NCBI RefSeq assembly: GCF_017377855.1
Contig: NZ_JAFREP010000021.1
Coordinates: forward strand, 1-64,000
Origin: Acanthopleuribacter pedis
GTDB lineage: Bacteria > Acidobacteriota > Holophagae > Acanthopleuribacterales > Acanthopleuribacteraceae
Direction: 5' to 3'
DNA: 64,000 bases
Part shown: one piece after another, positions 27,161 to 34,767 of the stretch
How the letters are laid out: the number at the start of each line of letters is the position of its first letter
How positions within the stretch are numbered: the first letter of the stretch is position 1
Translations under genes and position numbers: made by a program
The notes under the pieces: model-generated
Seen by the model: only the letters and a program-made list of their open reading frames with translations
Databases searched by the model: none
Told to the model about the DNA's origin: nothing

Positions 27161-28378
27161 TTGCCGCAACACATCGGATCCTTTAAAAGCCGCATCTCGA
27201 TTGCGGCTTTTTTACGTTCAGGGCACGGCCTTGTCGCGGGTCGCGTCACCTGGCGAAAAACCGGGGACGCATCCGGGGCGGCGGTGCTGCAAGACGACTC
27301 CGGCTCGTTGCCGCTGCCGGCGGCGGTCGCGGTGCAACTGCCGTCGGCCTCGCCAAGCTGGGCGGCGATACGCTTGGATCACGACGGGTGGCATTTGGTG
27401 TATCAAGCGCCGATTGCAGTCAACGAGGCCACGGGTCCGTTGTTCGCCAAGCAAGCGATGCTGAAACGCCGAGGCCGCATCCACCAAAAGGTTCGCCGCT
27501 TTTTTCTCAACGCCGATTTTCTGGAATGCGACACACCGGTGAAAGTGGCCTGTCCCGGCATGGAACCCTACCTGGACACCTTCGCCGCCGGGGACCAATG
27601 GCTGCGCACCTCACCGGAACTCCACATGAAACGGCTGCTGGCGGGCGGGCTGGAAAAGGTGTTCCAATTTGCAGCCAGTTTTCGCGCGGGCGACATCGGT
27701 CGCATGCACCGCGAAGAATTTATCATGCTGGAATGGTATCGCTTGTGGGCCGACCTGGACCGGCTCCAGGAGGATGTGCAGGGATTGTTTGCCGAGCTTG
27801 CGGAGGAGGCAACGGATCCGGCCTACTTCCGTCGGCCCATTGAGGTGGTAACCTGCGCGGGCCTGTTCGAACGTTATTTGGACCTACCCTTACGGGACCA
27901 TCACAACCGCGATCCGCTGCGGGCCTGCCTGGAAGCCAAGGGTTTACCTTGGTCGGAAGAAGACGATTGGGACACGTTGTATTTTCAATTGTTTCTCAAC
28001 TTTATCGAACCGCGGCTGGGTTTCGAGCAACCGACCCTGGTCACGGCTTATCCGGCCTCGCAAGCGGCTTTGGCCAAAAAAATGCCGGTGGTCGCCGGGG
28101 AAATGCCCGCCTGCTATCGCTTCGAAATCTATGTAAAAGGGATTGAATTGGCCAACGCCTTTTACGAAGTCACCGATCATGGGGTGCAACGGGCTCGCTT
28201 CGCGGCGGACCAGGAAGAACGACGCGCCTTGGGTAAAGCGGTTTATCCGATGGACGAAGCCTTTCTGGCGGCGTTGGCGTCGGGAATGCCACCGGCGGCG
28301 GGGATTGCGCTGGGCCTGGACCGTTTGGTGTTGGCGCTGTTGGGCGGCGATGATTTGGCGACGATTTTACCGTTTTGA
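27161..28378 (+). CDS. epmA: EF-P beta-lysine ligase with N-terminal OB-like extension
   Basis: The 405-residue frame runs from a TTG three bases after the efp stop; E. coli EpmA has 325. The class II lysyl-tRNA-synthetase-like core begins at ~100 (LKRRGRIHQKVRRFFLNADF). It carries motif 2 (FQFAASFRAGDIGRMHREEF), the strong FEIYVKGIELANAFYEVTD signature and motif 3 (AAGIALGLDRLVLALLG). It lacks the tRNA anticodon domain of LysS. The extra N-terminus (GRVTWRKTGDASGAAVLQDD) looks like a small OB-type domain. The start is uncertain: no ATG or GTG precedes the extension other than one inside efp, and the TTG places a terminator-like hairpin within the coding region. The enzyme activates beta-lysine with ATP and attaches it to EF-P. 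Confidence 0.85.
   Translation: MPQHIGSFKSRISIAAFLRSGHGLVAGRVTWRKTGDASGAAVLQDDSGSLPLPAAVAVQLPSASPSWAAIRLDHDGWHLVYQAPIAVNEATGPLFAKQAMLKRRGRIHQKVRRFFLNADFLECDTPVKVACPGMEPYLDTFAAGDQWLRTSPELHMKRLLAGGLEKVFQFAASFRAGDIGRMHREEFIMLEWYRLWADLDRLQEDVQGLFAELAEEATDPAYFRRPIEVVTCAGLFERYLDLPLRDHHNRDPLRACLEAKGLPWSEEDDWDTLYFQLFLNFIEPRLGFEQPTLVTAYPASQAALAKKMPVVAGEMPACYRFEIYVKGIELANAFYEVTDHGVQRARFAADQEERRALGKAVYPMDEAFLAALASGMPPAAGIALGLDRLVLALLGGDDLATILPF
27185..27213 (+). terminator. Terminator or attenuator hairpin between efp and epmA
   Basis: The perfect 10-bp stem AAAAGCCGCA/TGCGGCTTTT with a 7-base loop is followed by TT, 27 bases after the efp stop. It has all the marks of an intrinsic terminator, yet the epmA frame reads through it. 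Confidence 0.8.
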
Positions 28379-28521
28379 AACGGGTGACGCGGCTAAGCCG
28401 ATACGGCCGAAAAACACAGCCTGGTACCATAAGAAACGCGGGGATCAGGGTGATCGCCTCATCGGATAAAACCCCGGCCCAGAGAGGCAGCGCGGTCGCG
28501 ACCGGCTCCTACCTGCGCCAA

Positions 28522-31248
28522 TCAGGGTTTCTTTAAGGTTTCCAAGACCAAGGCGACAAATGAAGCGAGACGAATGGGTTTGGCCAAAAAACCGTCAAAA
28601 CCACAGTCCAAGAACCAGCGGCGATCCTCATCGGCCGAAAAAGCCGTGACCGCGAGGGCCGGCACTTTGGCCGCGGGCACGTCCATCACACGCAGTTCCT
28701 TAATCGCCGTATCACCATGTAAATTCGGCATTTGGATATCAAATACGTACAGATCGTAGTTGTTTTTCAAGGCCATGGTGACGGCTTCGCGCCCGTCGGT
28801 GACAATATCAAAATCGCAACCGGTTCGGGACAAAAGGCGAGACATCACCCGTTGGTTCACCTTGTTGTCCTCGGCCACGAGCAGGCGATAACCGGCAAGA
28901 GACGGGATTTCTTTTAGCCGCGTTTCCTTGGCTTTTGGCGGTGCGCCGCCCTTGTGCGGCATGGGTGGAACCGGAAGGGTCACCCGCATAAGCGCGCCGC
29001 CGCGATCACTTTCGTCAATCTCGAGCCTCCCATTCATAATCTGCAACAGCCCTCTTACAATGCTCAAACCCAAACCTACACCGTTGGTTTTTTCGTGGAG
29101 GGCCGCCCCACTTTGGTGAAACGCTTCCAAAACCTTGCCGCGTTCCTCCGGGGCAATGCCCTTGCCGGCGTCGGCAATGTTCATCACCAACTGCCGCGAC
29201 GCTTGATCCGTGCCGTTCAGTTGCATCGCCACATCCACATGTTCCCCGGAAGGTGAATGCTTCATGGCGTTGGAAATGAGATTGTTGAGGATTTGAACAA
29301 CGCGGTCGGCATCCATCCAAACCGGTTCATCGAAGGAACCCAGCCACCGGAACGCAAGCGGCACCTTGGTTTTTTTGGTCAAACCGAGCAAGGCGGCGCG
29401 CACCTTTTTCTCGAGGTCCGGCACACGGAAGGAGCTGGGTTTTAAGGAAACATGCCCAGCATCCAAACGCGCCTGGTCAAGCAAATCGTTGAGCAAACGG
29501 GTCAACAACACGGATGAACTCACGATATCGGCCGTCATCTCCAGGAGTTCCGGGTTCTCCAACTCCTGTTCCAAGAGTTCAGCATTGGCGAGGATGCCGT
29601 GGATCGGGGTGCGCAAGTCGTGGCTCACATTGCCCAGCAAGCGTTCCTTGGCCCGTCGTGCCTCGTTGGCACGGGACAGCAACCCGACCAATTCGTGATT
29701 GCCCAGTTCATGCAACACCATCACCATTTCGTCACGCAAGGCCAGGGCGAGATCGATTTCATAGGTTTGCCAGGGTGCGGAGAACCCTCTCACCTGCTCG
29801 ACCCAAAGGGAGAACGACGCCCGCGGCATCAACCGCTTGTCGGGATCTTGGAGATCGGCTACCTTTACCGGCTTCCCGGCCCATTTAATCTTTTGGGTGA
29901 TTTCACCGCGAAACCACATGAGGTAAGCCGCTTTTCGTCGCCCCAACCGCAAGGCAAGCACACCCGCCGCCTGATCAACCACTTCTTGCGCCGGGGGAAA
30001 CACCGCGGCGAGTCTGCGGTGGAAATAAACCGGCAGGTGACCGTGGTGTTCCTGTAACCAAAGGGTTAGCGCACGCAGGACGGGTTCCGGGGGACACAAT
30101 CCCGAGGTGACCAACCGTTCGGGAGAAATCAAAACCGCCCCGTCGGAAGGGATCATTTCAGAAAGATGGGCCACCTCGTTCATGGCACCATCGATATCGA
30201 CGGCATCGAGCATGTGCTCCAAAAGAACCTCGTGGCGGTGCTTTAGCATCAAAATGTGATTGCGGTTGACGCGCTCGTTCAGTTCGTGGGCCAGTTCCAT
30301 GAAGTTCTGGCAGAACATGCGCAGTTCGCGAAGCGTTCGCAAACCCAAACGCAGCGGCTTGTTGTATTTCCATAACGAAAAGAAACCCCACAAACGCTGC
30401 CGATGGAGCAGCGAACCAACCATGGCGCCATGAACGCCCATATTGCAGTAATAGCGGGAACACATCACCGAGGGGGCGCGCCCGACAGCGCGGGAAAGGT
30501 CAACCGGAATTTTGGAAGGTTCTCGAAAGACAAGGGCTTGCCCTTCCTTGCTGTGGTTCTGGACCAAACCCACCGGTCGTTTGGCCATCACAATGCGGGC
30601 GGGCAAGGGAATGTCTGAATCGGGAAACCAAAGCCCTTTGTACGCCTGCAAATGTTCTTCGCGCGCCTCAGCCAAAGCTTCGCCGTTGTAGTTATTGTCA
30701 AAGCGGTAGAGAATCGCTTGGTCCACGTGAAGGGCCCGTTTTAAAACACGGCATGCTTCATGGTAAAGCTCGGCGGGCTGTTCAATGCCAATCGCCATTT
30801 CCAGCAAAGAGTCCACCAGGTGCGGCGCCTCGAATTCCTCCGTAAACCACTCTAAAACAAGATGTTCTCCCGCGCGATGGAGGGCGAGATCAAAGCGAAC
30901 TTTTCGGTTCCAGGGGAAGGATTGACTGAATCTTTGCAACGGAATTTCCTGGTTGCTTTCAAAGACTTCACGCGCCAACCGCAACAGTTGCCAGCCCAAG
31001 ACGTCCGATAGCGGACGCGCCATGAAGGTGCTTGGCGACATGCCGGCGATTTGGTTGATGTTGGCGGATACCGCGGCAGGTTGCAGGCTCAACCCATCGA
31101 CACCGGTGCCGGCCAAAACAAAAACCCAAATCCCTTCTTGAATTCGGTCAATGAATTGAACGGCTTCCCGGTCACAGTTGGTCAGGGTGACCTCGGTGCC
31201 GGGGTTTAGGTATTGAAAATCCTCGGGGATCTGTAGCGTTTTCTTCAA
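28522..31248 (-). CDS. bphP: Bacteriophytochrome-like hybrid histidine kinase
   Basis: The 908-residue protein has an N-terminal PAS-like domain with Cys25 (LTNCDRE), the biliverdin-attaching cysteine of bacteriophytochromes. The GAF domain (~145-310) has the DIP motif at 212-214 (FPDSDIPLPAR) and NMGV at 269-272. A PHY domain carries the tongue phrase PRASFSLWVEQVRGFSAPW. The kinase has HisKA His543 (VSHDLRTP), the HATPase boxes NLISNAMKHS, DAGKGIAPEE and GVGLGLSIV, and a C-terminal receiver with Asp837 (VFDIQMPN). The two chromophore-pocket histidines of known phytochromes (His260 and His290 in the Deinococcus protein) appear here as Cys263 and Trp293, while Tyr266 is kept. Its ATG overlaps the heme oxygenase stop by four bases. 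It should sense red/far-red light, or something else if chromophore binding has changed. Confidence 0.9.
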   Translation of the reverse strand: MKKTLQIPEDFQYLNPGTEVTLTNCDREAVQFIDRIQEGIWVFVLAGTGVDGLSLQPAAVSANINQIAGMSPSTFMARPLSDVLGWQLLRLAREVFESNQEIPLQRFSQSFPWNRKVRFDLALHRAGEHLVLEWFTEEFEAPHLVDSLLEMAIGIEQPAELYHEACRVLKRALHVDQAILYRFDNNYNGEALAEAREEHLQAYKGLWFPDSDIPLPARIVMAKRPVGLVQNHSKEGQALVFREPSKIPVDLSRAVGRAPSVMCSRYYCNMGVHGAMVGSLLHRQRLWGFFSLWKYNKPLRLGLRTLRELRMFCQNFMELAHELNERVNRNHILMLKHRHEVLLEHMLDAVDIDGAMNEVAHLSEMIPSDGAVLISPERLVTSGLCPPEPVLRALTLWLQEHHGHLPVYFHRRLAAVFPPAQEVVDQAAGVLALRLGRRKAAYLMWFRGEITQKIKWAGKPVKVADLQDPDKRLMPRASFSLWVEQVRGFSAPWQTYEIDLALALRDEMVMVLHELGNHELVGLLSRANEARRAKERLLGNVSHDLRTPIHGILANAELLEQELENPELLEMTADIVSSSVLLTRLLNDLLDQARLDAGHVSLKPSSFRVPDLEKKVRAALLGLTKKTKVPLAFRWLGSFDEPVWMDADRVVQILNNLISNAMKHSPSGEHVDVAMQLNGTDQASRQLVMNIADAGKGIAPEERGKVLEAFHQSGAALHEKTNGVGLGLSIVRGLLQIMNGRLEIDESDRGGALMRVTLPVPPMPHKGGAPPKAKETRLKEIPSLAGYRLLVAEDNKVNQRVMSRLLSRTGCDFDIVTDGREAVTMALKNNYDLYVFDIQMPNLHGDTAIKELRVMDVPAAKVPALAVTAFSADEDRRWFLDCGFDGFLAKPIRLASFVALVLETLKKP

Positions 31249-31829
31249 AGGATCTCCTGCTCCGGTTGGGCCATTCGGTCAAACAGTGCCATCATCAGGT
31301 GAAAGGTATTGCGCGCGGACGAGACGGCCCGCCGAAGTGTCTGGGTTTGGGTGAGTTCCGCGTTAAGCCAGGCCTGGACACGGGGCCAACGGGTTCCCGC
31401 AACACGGCCGGCCTCGGTAAAAAAGGCAAGAGGGTAACCCAAAGGCTTCAGGCGTTTGGCCAAAACCGCGTTCCCCAGGTTGGACCCCTCGACCACGTAA
31501 AGAACGCCGGCTATGTCGCCGGGCGTCGCGCACCAGTCAAATGCTAACGGGACGGGGGCCGCGCGGTTGAGGGTAGGCTTCAATTGGTCGAGATCCGCGC
31601 GAATCAGGGCGGCATGCGCCATGGGTGGTGGCAGTTCGGGGGCGCGTAACATCGCGTGTTGGCTGATCATCAATTCCCACCCCATGTGAAACCGCTCAAA
31701 ACCTTGTAAACAAAGCCCGTATTCGAAACGATCCAAAGCGGCCTCGCCAAGTTTTTTAACGAGCGGATGGCGTTCCAGGTCACGGTGGGCGTCGAACGTG
31801 GCCGACTTCAAAGTTCGGGCCGGATGCAT
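31245..31829 (-). CDS. bphO: Biliverdin-producing heme oxygenase
   Basis: The 194-residue protein starts at the ATG at 31829 with CAGGAG upstream. Bacterial heme oxygenase features are present: an early helix with the proximal-histidine pattern TFDAHRDLERHPLVKKLGE, the segment FERFHMGWELMISQH, and VLYVVEGSNLGNAVLAKRLK, matching the family's conserved YVxEGSxLGG region. It opens heme to biliverdin, the chromophore of bacteriophytochromes. It overlaps the downstream phytochrome gene by the ATGA junction, so the pair is a classic bphO-bphP operon. Confidence 0.9.
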   Translation of the reverse strand: MHPARTLKSATFDAHRDLERHPLVKKLGEAALDRFEYGLCLQGFERFHMGWELMISQHAMLRAPELPPPMAHAALIRADLDQLKPTLNRAAPVPLAFDWCATPGDIAGVLYVVEGSNLGNAVLAKRLKPLGYPLAFFTEAGRVAGTRWPRVQAWLNAELTQTQTLRRAVSSARNTFHLMMALFDRMAQPEQEIL

Positions 31830-32120
31830 CGGAACTCCTGTCCACGAAATACAAAAAGTCGGATTGGAGAAACGACTTTTAGATTTTTGAATGGATTTGC
31901 GCAATTGTAGCGCCTAAGGCGGTTTCGCTCAAGAGCAGGGAACCAGCCCCGGCTAAGTACTACCAAATGGATATGTTTTTCTGCAACAATCGCTGAAATA
32001 GACGGCCCATCACCACCTTCCACAAACCAAACGGATGTCACTTTTGACTGAATTTGGGTATTTTGGCCAAGATAATCTTTTCCATCTCATGAAACAAAGC
32101 TACCACCAGCGAGGCACTCG

Positions 32121-32840
32121 ATGCGACGGCTCCTTCTTCTCTTCTTCATAGTTTCTGTTTTACCCGCGACCGCCTTCCAAGCGCCGGGCCAAGCAACCCT
32201 CATCGTTCCCAAAGACGTGCTCAACCACCTCAGGCTTGCAGAAACCGCGGTGTTCCAGCAGTTTTATAAAGGCGAACCCTCGGGTTCCATGGTGTTGTCG
32301 CGCGAGGTGAACGACGGGCAGCTCACTATTCGCGACAAAACCCTGGTTCCGGTATTTAAAGTGGCGGAAGAATTGGTTAGCGTGGTCGCCCTCGCCGACG
32401 GCGGCCTGACCCAACTCACCGGCGACGGCTATTTCGGAAAAGCCGCGGTCGATGTCGCCCTGAACACCAAGGACGGCGTTTTAAGCGGCCATGTCCAAAT
32501 GGGCGACAACCGTCGCGAAATCAATCAACCGCTGTCCAGCCAAACCTTCTCACGGGTCGGCTTGTTCGCTTTGCTGCCGTTGTTTCCGTTTGAAGCGGGA
32601 AAACCCTACCAAGCCCAAATGCTGGATAGCTTGGATGGGCGCGTTTATACGATTGAAATTGGGGTCACCGCGGTCGCGGACGGGCTGCGCGTGGAACTCA
32701 ACGGCCACAAAGCACGCCAGGCCTTTTTCATCAGCGCGGGTAAAACCCAACGCATCGAGGTGCTCGACACAACCTGGCGCTACGAACGGGTGGCGAATGA
32801 GGCCGCCCTGCAACCGGCGAAACAACCGGAACCCCGTTGA
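32121..32840 (+). CDS. Exported hypothetical protein
   Basis: The 239-residue protein has a signal peptide (MRRLLLLFFIVSVLPATAF). The mature part is beta-rich without cysteines or obvious motifs (SGSMVLSREVNDGQLTIRDK, KAAVDVALNTKDGVLSGHVQ), and could be a periplasmic lipocalin-like or DUF3108-like barrel. A GAGG-containing ribosome site precedes the ATG. It converges on the TetR gene with a 12-base gap and is not in an operon. Its function is unknown. Confidence 0.7.
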   Translation: MRRLLLLFFIVSVLPATAFQAPGQATLIVPKDVLNHLRLAETAVFQQFYKGEPSGSMVLSREVNDGQLTIRDKTLVPVFKVAEELVSVVALADGGLTQLTGDGYFGKAAVDVALNTKDGVLSGHVQMGDNRREINQPLSSQTFSRVGLFALLPLFPFEAGKPYQAQMLDSLDGRVYTIEIGVTAVADGLRVELNGHKARQAFFISAGKTQRIEVLDTTWRYERVANEAALQPAKQPEPR

Positions 32841-32852
32841 CCTTAAGCGGCG

Positions 32853-33470
32853 TTATTCCCGGCGCCGCACCCCGTTCAGCGTAACCTCGGTAACCCAAGC
32901 CACCATTTCTTCGACCCGTTGTGGCTCGTCGGCGGGAAGATCGCGAATTTGGTCGGCCAGCAACAGCATCACCAAACCGTGAACACTCGACCACAGCGTT
33001 AGCGCCAAGGGGCGAATCGGATCATCACGGAAAACGCCCGCCCGTTGGCCCGCGGCGATAATGGCCTGTAGCCCGTCAAAAGCCCGCTGTCCCGCTTCCT
33101 GAAAAAGCGGGTCCTCGCCGTCGAGCGGCACATTACCACCGAACATCAGCATCGCCCGCGCCGGGTTGGCCAGGGATTGCACCACGTAACAGCGCCCGGC
33201 CTCGCGGAGTTGGCGCGCCGGATCGTCGGCAAAGGCGGCCGCCGCCGCGGCCGTCCCTTCCGCCAGAGCGACAAAACCACGGGCCGCAACCGCGGTCAGC
33301 AAGGCGGCTTTGTTGGGAAAGTGGCGGTAGGGCGCGGTGTGACTGACCCCGGCGCGTTTGGCCGCGGCCCGCAAACTCAACCCGGCCGCCCCTTTCTCCG
33401 CGAGCAGGGTTTCCGCGGCATCCAACAACGCGGCTCGTAGATCGCCGTGGTGATAGGCCTTTTTTTCCAC
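32853..33470 (-). CDS. TetR-family transcriptional repressor
   Basis: The 205-residue protein starts at the GTG at 33470, preceded by AAGGAGG; the typical TetR opening VEKKAYHHGDLRAALLDAAE then begins at residue 1. The helix-turn-helix is at ~30-52 (AAAKRAGVSHTAPYRHFPNK), followed by KAALLTAVAARGF. The C-terminal domain (TetR_C-type helices, SVHGLVMLLLADQIRDL) would bind an unknown small molecule. Two palindromes in the divergent intergenic region are the likely operators. It probably represses the membrane protein gene at 33612 and itself. Confidence 0.9.
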   Translation of the reverse strand: MEKKAYHHGDLRAALLDAAETLLAEKGAAGLSLRAAAKRAGVSHTAPYRHFPNKAALLTAVAARGFVALAEGTAAAAAAFADDPARQLREAGRCYVVQSLANPARAMLMFGGNVPLDGEDPLFQEAGQRAFDGLQAIIAAGQRAGVFRDDPIRPLALTLWSSVHGLVMLLLADQIRDLPADEPQRVEEMVAWVTEVTLNGVRRRE

Positions 33471-33536
33471 GATGAACCTCCTTCTCAAGTAATCGGGTGC
33501 GCTAGGGGAGCGAAGAGACCCTAAAAAACGCCCGAT

Positions 33537-33598
33537 ATGTTGACATCGACAACATCGGTCATTATATTCCCTGTACGCCATGTTGACACTGGCAACAT
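33537..33598 (+). promoter_or_regulatory. Sigma-70 promoter with two TetR-type operators
   Basis: TTGACA (33540-33545), a 17-bp spacer and TATATT (33563-33568) form a near-consensus promoter toward the DUF2269-like gene. ATGTTGACATCGACAACAT (33537-33555) covers the -35 box. A second 19-mer, ATGTTGACACTGGCAACAT (33580-33598), lies just past the likely start site. Both share the inverted half-site ATGTTG/CAACAT. Confidence 0.8.
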
Positions 33599-33611
33599 AA
33601 GGAGATTTAAA

Positions 33612-34073
33612 ATGACCTACGCGACGGTAAAAATGTTCCATCTTTTGGGCGTGGTTCTTTTCCTTGGCAACATTATCGTGACCGCCTTTTGGAAAACGCT
33701 GGCCGACCGCACCGGTGATGTAGCGATCATTCGGTTTAGCCAACAGTTGGTGAACCTGACCGACATGGTGTTCACCGCCGGCGGCGCCTCGTTAATTGTG
33801 GCGACCGGACTTTGGCTGGTGCCGTCGTGGGACGCCCTGCTCCAACAAGCGTGGTTGTTTTGGAGCTTGGCGGCCTTTGGCGCCTCGGCGGTTATTTGGT
33901 TGGGTCTTCTGGTTCCCATCCAGTGGCGTCAAACCCAACTGCTTCGCGAAATGTCGCCGGACGGCGATATAGACGGCCGTTACCAACGACTCACCCGCTG
34001 GTGGACCATATTCGGGATGATCGCCACGATCCTGCCCTTCCTACCGCTTTGGTTGATGGTCCACAAGGGTTAA
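33612..34073 (+). CDS. DUF2269-like integral membrane protein
   Basis: The 153-residue protein starts at the ATG at 33612 after AAGGAG. Four membrane helices are visible: FHLLGVVLFLGNIIVTAFWK, MVFTAGGASLIVATGLWLV, AWLFWSLAAFGASAVIWLGL and TIFGMIATILPFLPLWLMV. This is the layout of the DUF2269 family of predicted membrane proteins. The biochemical role is not known. It lies directly under the two TetR operators, so it is probably induced by the ligand of that regulator, perhaps as part of a stress or efflux response (inference). Confidence 0.75.
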   Translation: MTYATVKMFHLLGVVLFLGNIIVTAFWKTLADRTGDVAIIRFSQQLVNLTDMVFTAGGASLIVATGLWLVPSWDALLQQAWLFWSLAAFGASAVIWLGLLVPIQWRQTQLLREMSPDGDIDGRYQRLTRWWTIFGMIATILPFLPLWLMVHKG

Positions 34074-34643
34074 CCGACTTTAGAACAACCATTCGCAATG
34101 ATGGAACGCCGCGTTGGTGCAATCGGGAAGAGCCAGGGCGGCGGGAATCAAGGCAACCGCCAAGCGTGCATTTTCGTGCGTTTTCAACCACACGCATTAT
34201 ATCTGCAAGAAACCACCGAAACTTTGGTGAAAAAAACCATCTTTTTTTCCAAGAAGAGACGTCGCCATTGGATGCAGCGCACAATTTCCACTTTTTTTCC
34301 ATTTCCTGAACGTTTTCACCGCTAGATCACGCTAAAGTACTATAGAGGGCGCTATTTGGTGATCTACCGCACATTTGCCAGGCGCGCCTTTGTCCTTGAC
34401 CAGCCACCGCAAACCGCGATAAGTAAGGGTCAAGCAGTCCAAAATGGTTGCCCAACAACCCCGGGTGACACCCCTTCCCTGAGCTAACGCCTTCATTTAT
34501 TTCCGGTTCTGAAGCTTTTATGTCATCTTGCGAACTTTTCAAAAAATCCACCGTTACCTGTCTCCGCGGACCCAGCCTTTTTTCGGCCGCCTCGAACATG
34601 AAAGCCAAGCGCTATGCCTCCATTTCATTCCGTTCTTATAGTG
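34074..34643. other. Intergenic, no gene seen
   Basis: The ~570 bp downstream of the DUF2269-like gene hold only short frames without ribosome sites. The composition becomes AT-richer near 34200-34300. No hairpin with a U-tract was found. Confidence 0.4.
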
Positions 34644-34659
34644 TGACCCAAATGGGTCA
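34644..34659 (+). promoter_or_regulatory. Palindromic operator-like site upstream of the biosynthetic cluster
   Basis: TGACCCAAATGGGTCA has 7-bp perfect arms. It is flanked by AT-rich hexamers (TTATAG before, ATATAA after) about 110 bases upstream of the ligase gene. No regulator is encoded in the cluster. Confidence 0.5.
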
Positions 34660-34767
34660 TATAACTGAAATATAAGGTGTTTTTCGTGATGAACGCCGCG
34701 ACCCAAGTCACCTCCCCCACAGCCTTACCCATTCGGATGACCATGCCGACACCCTCAGGAGTGAACC

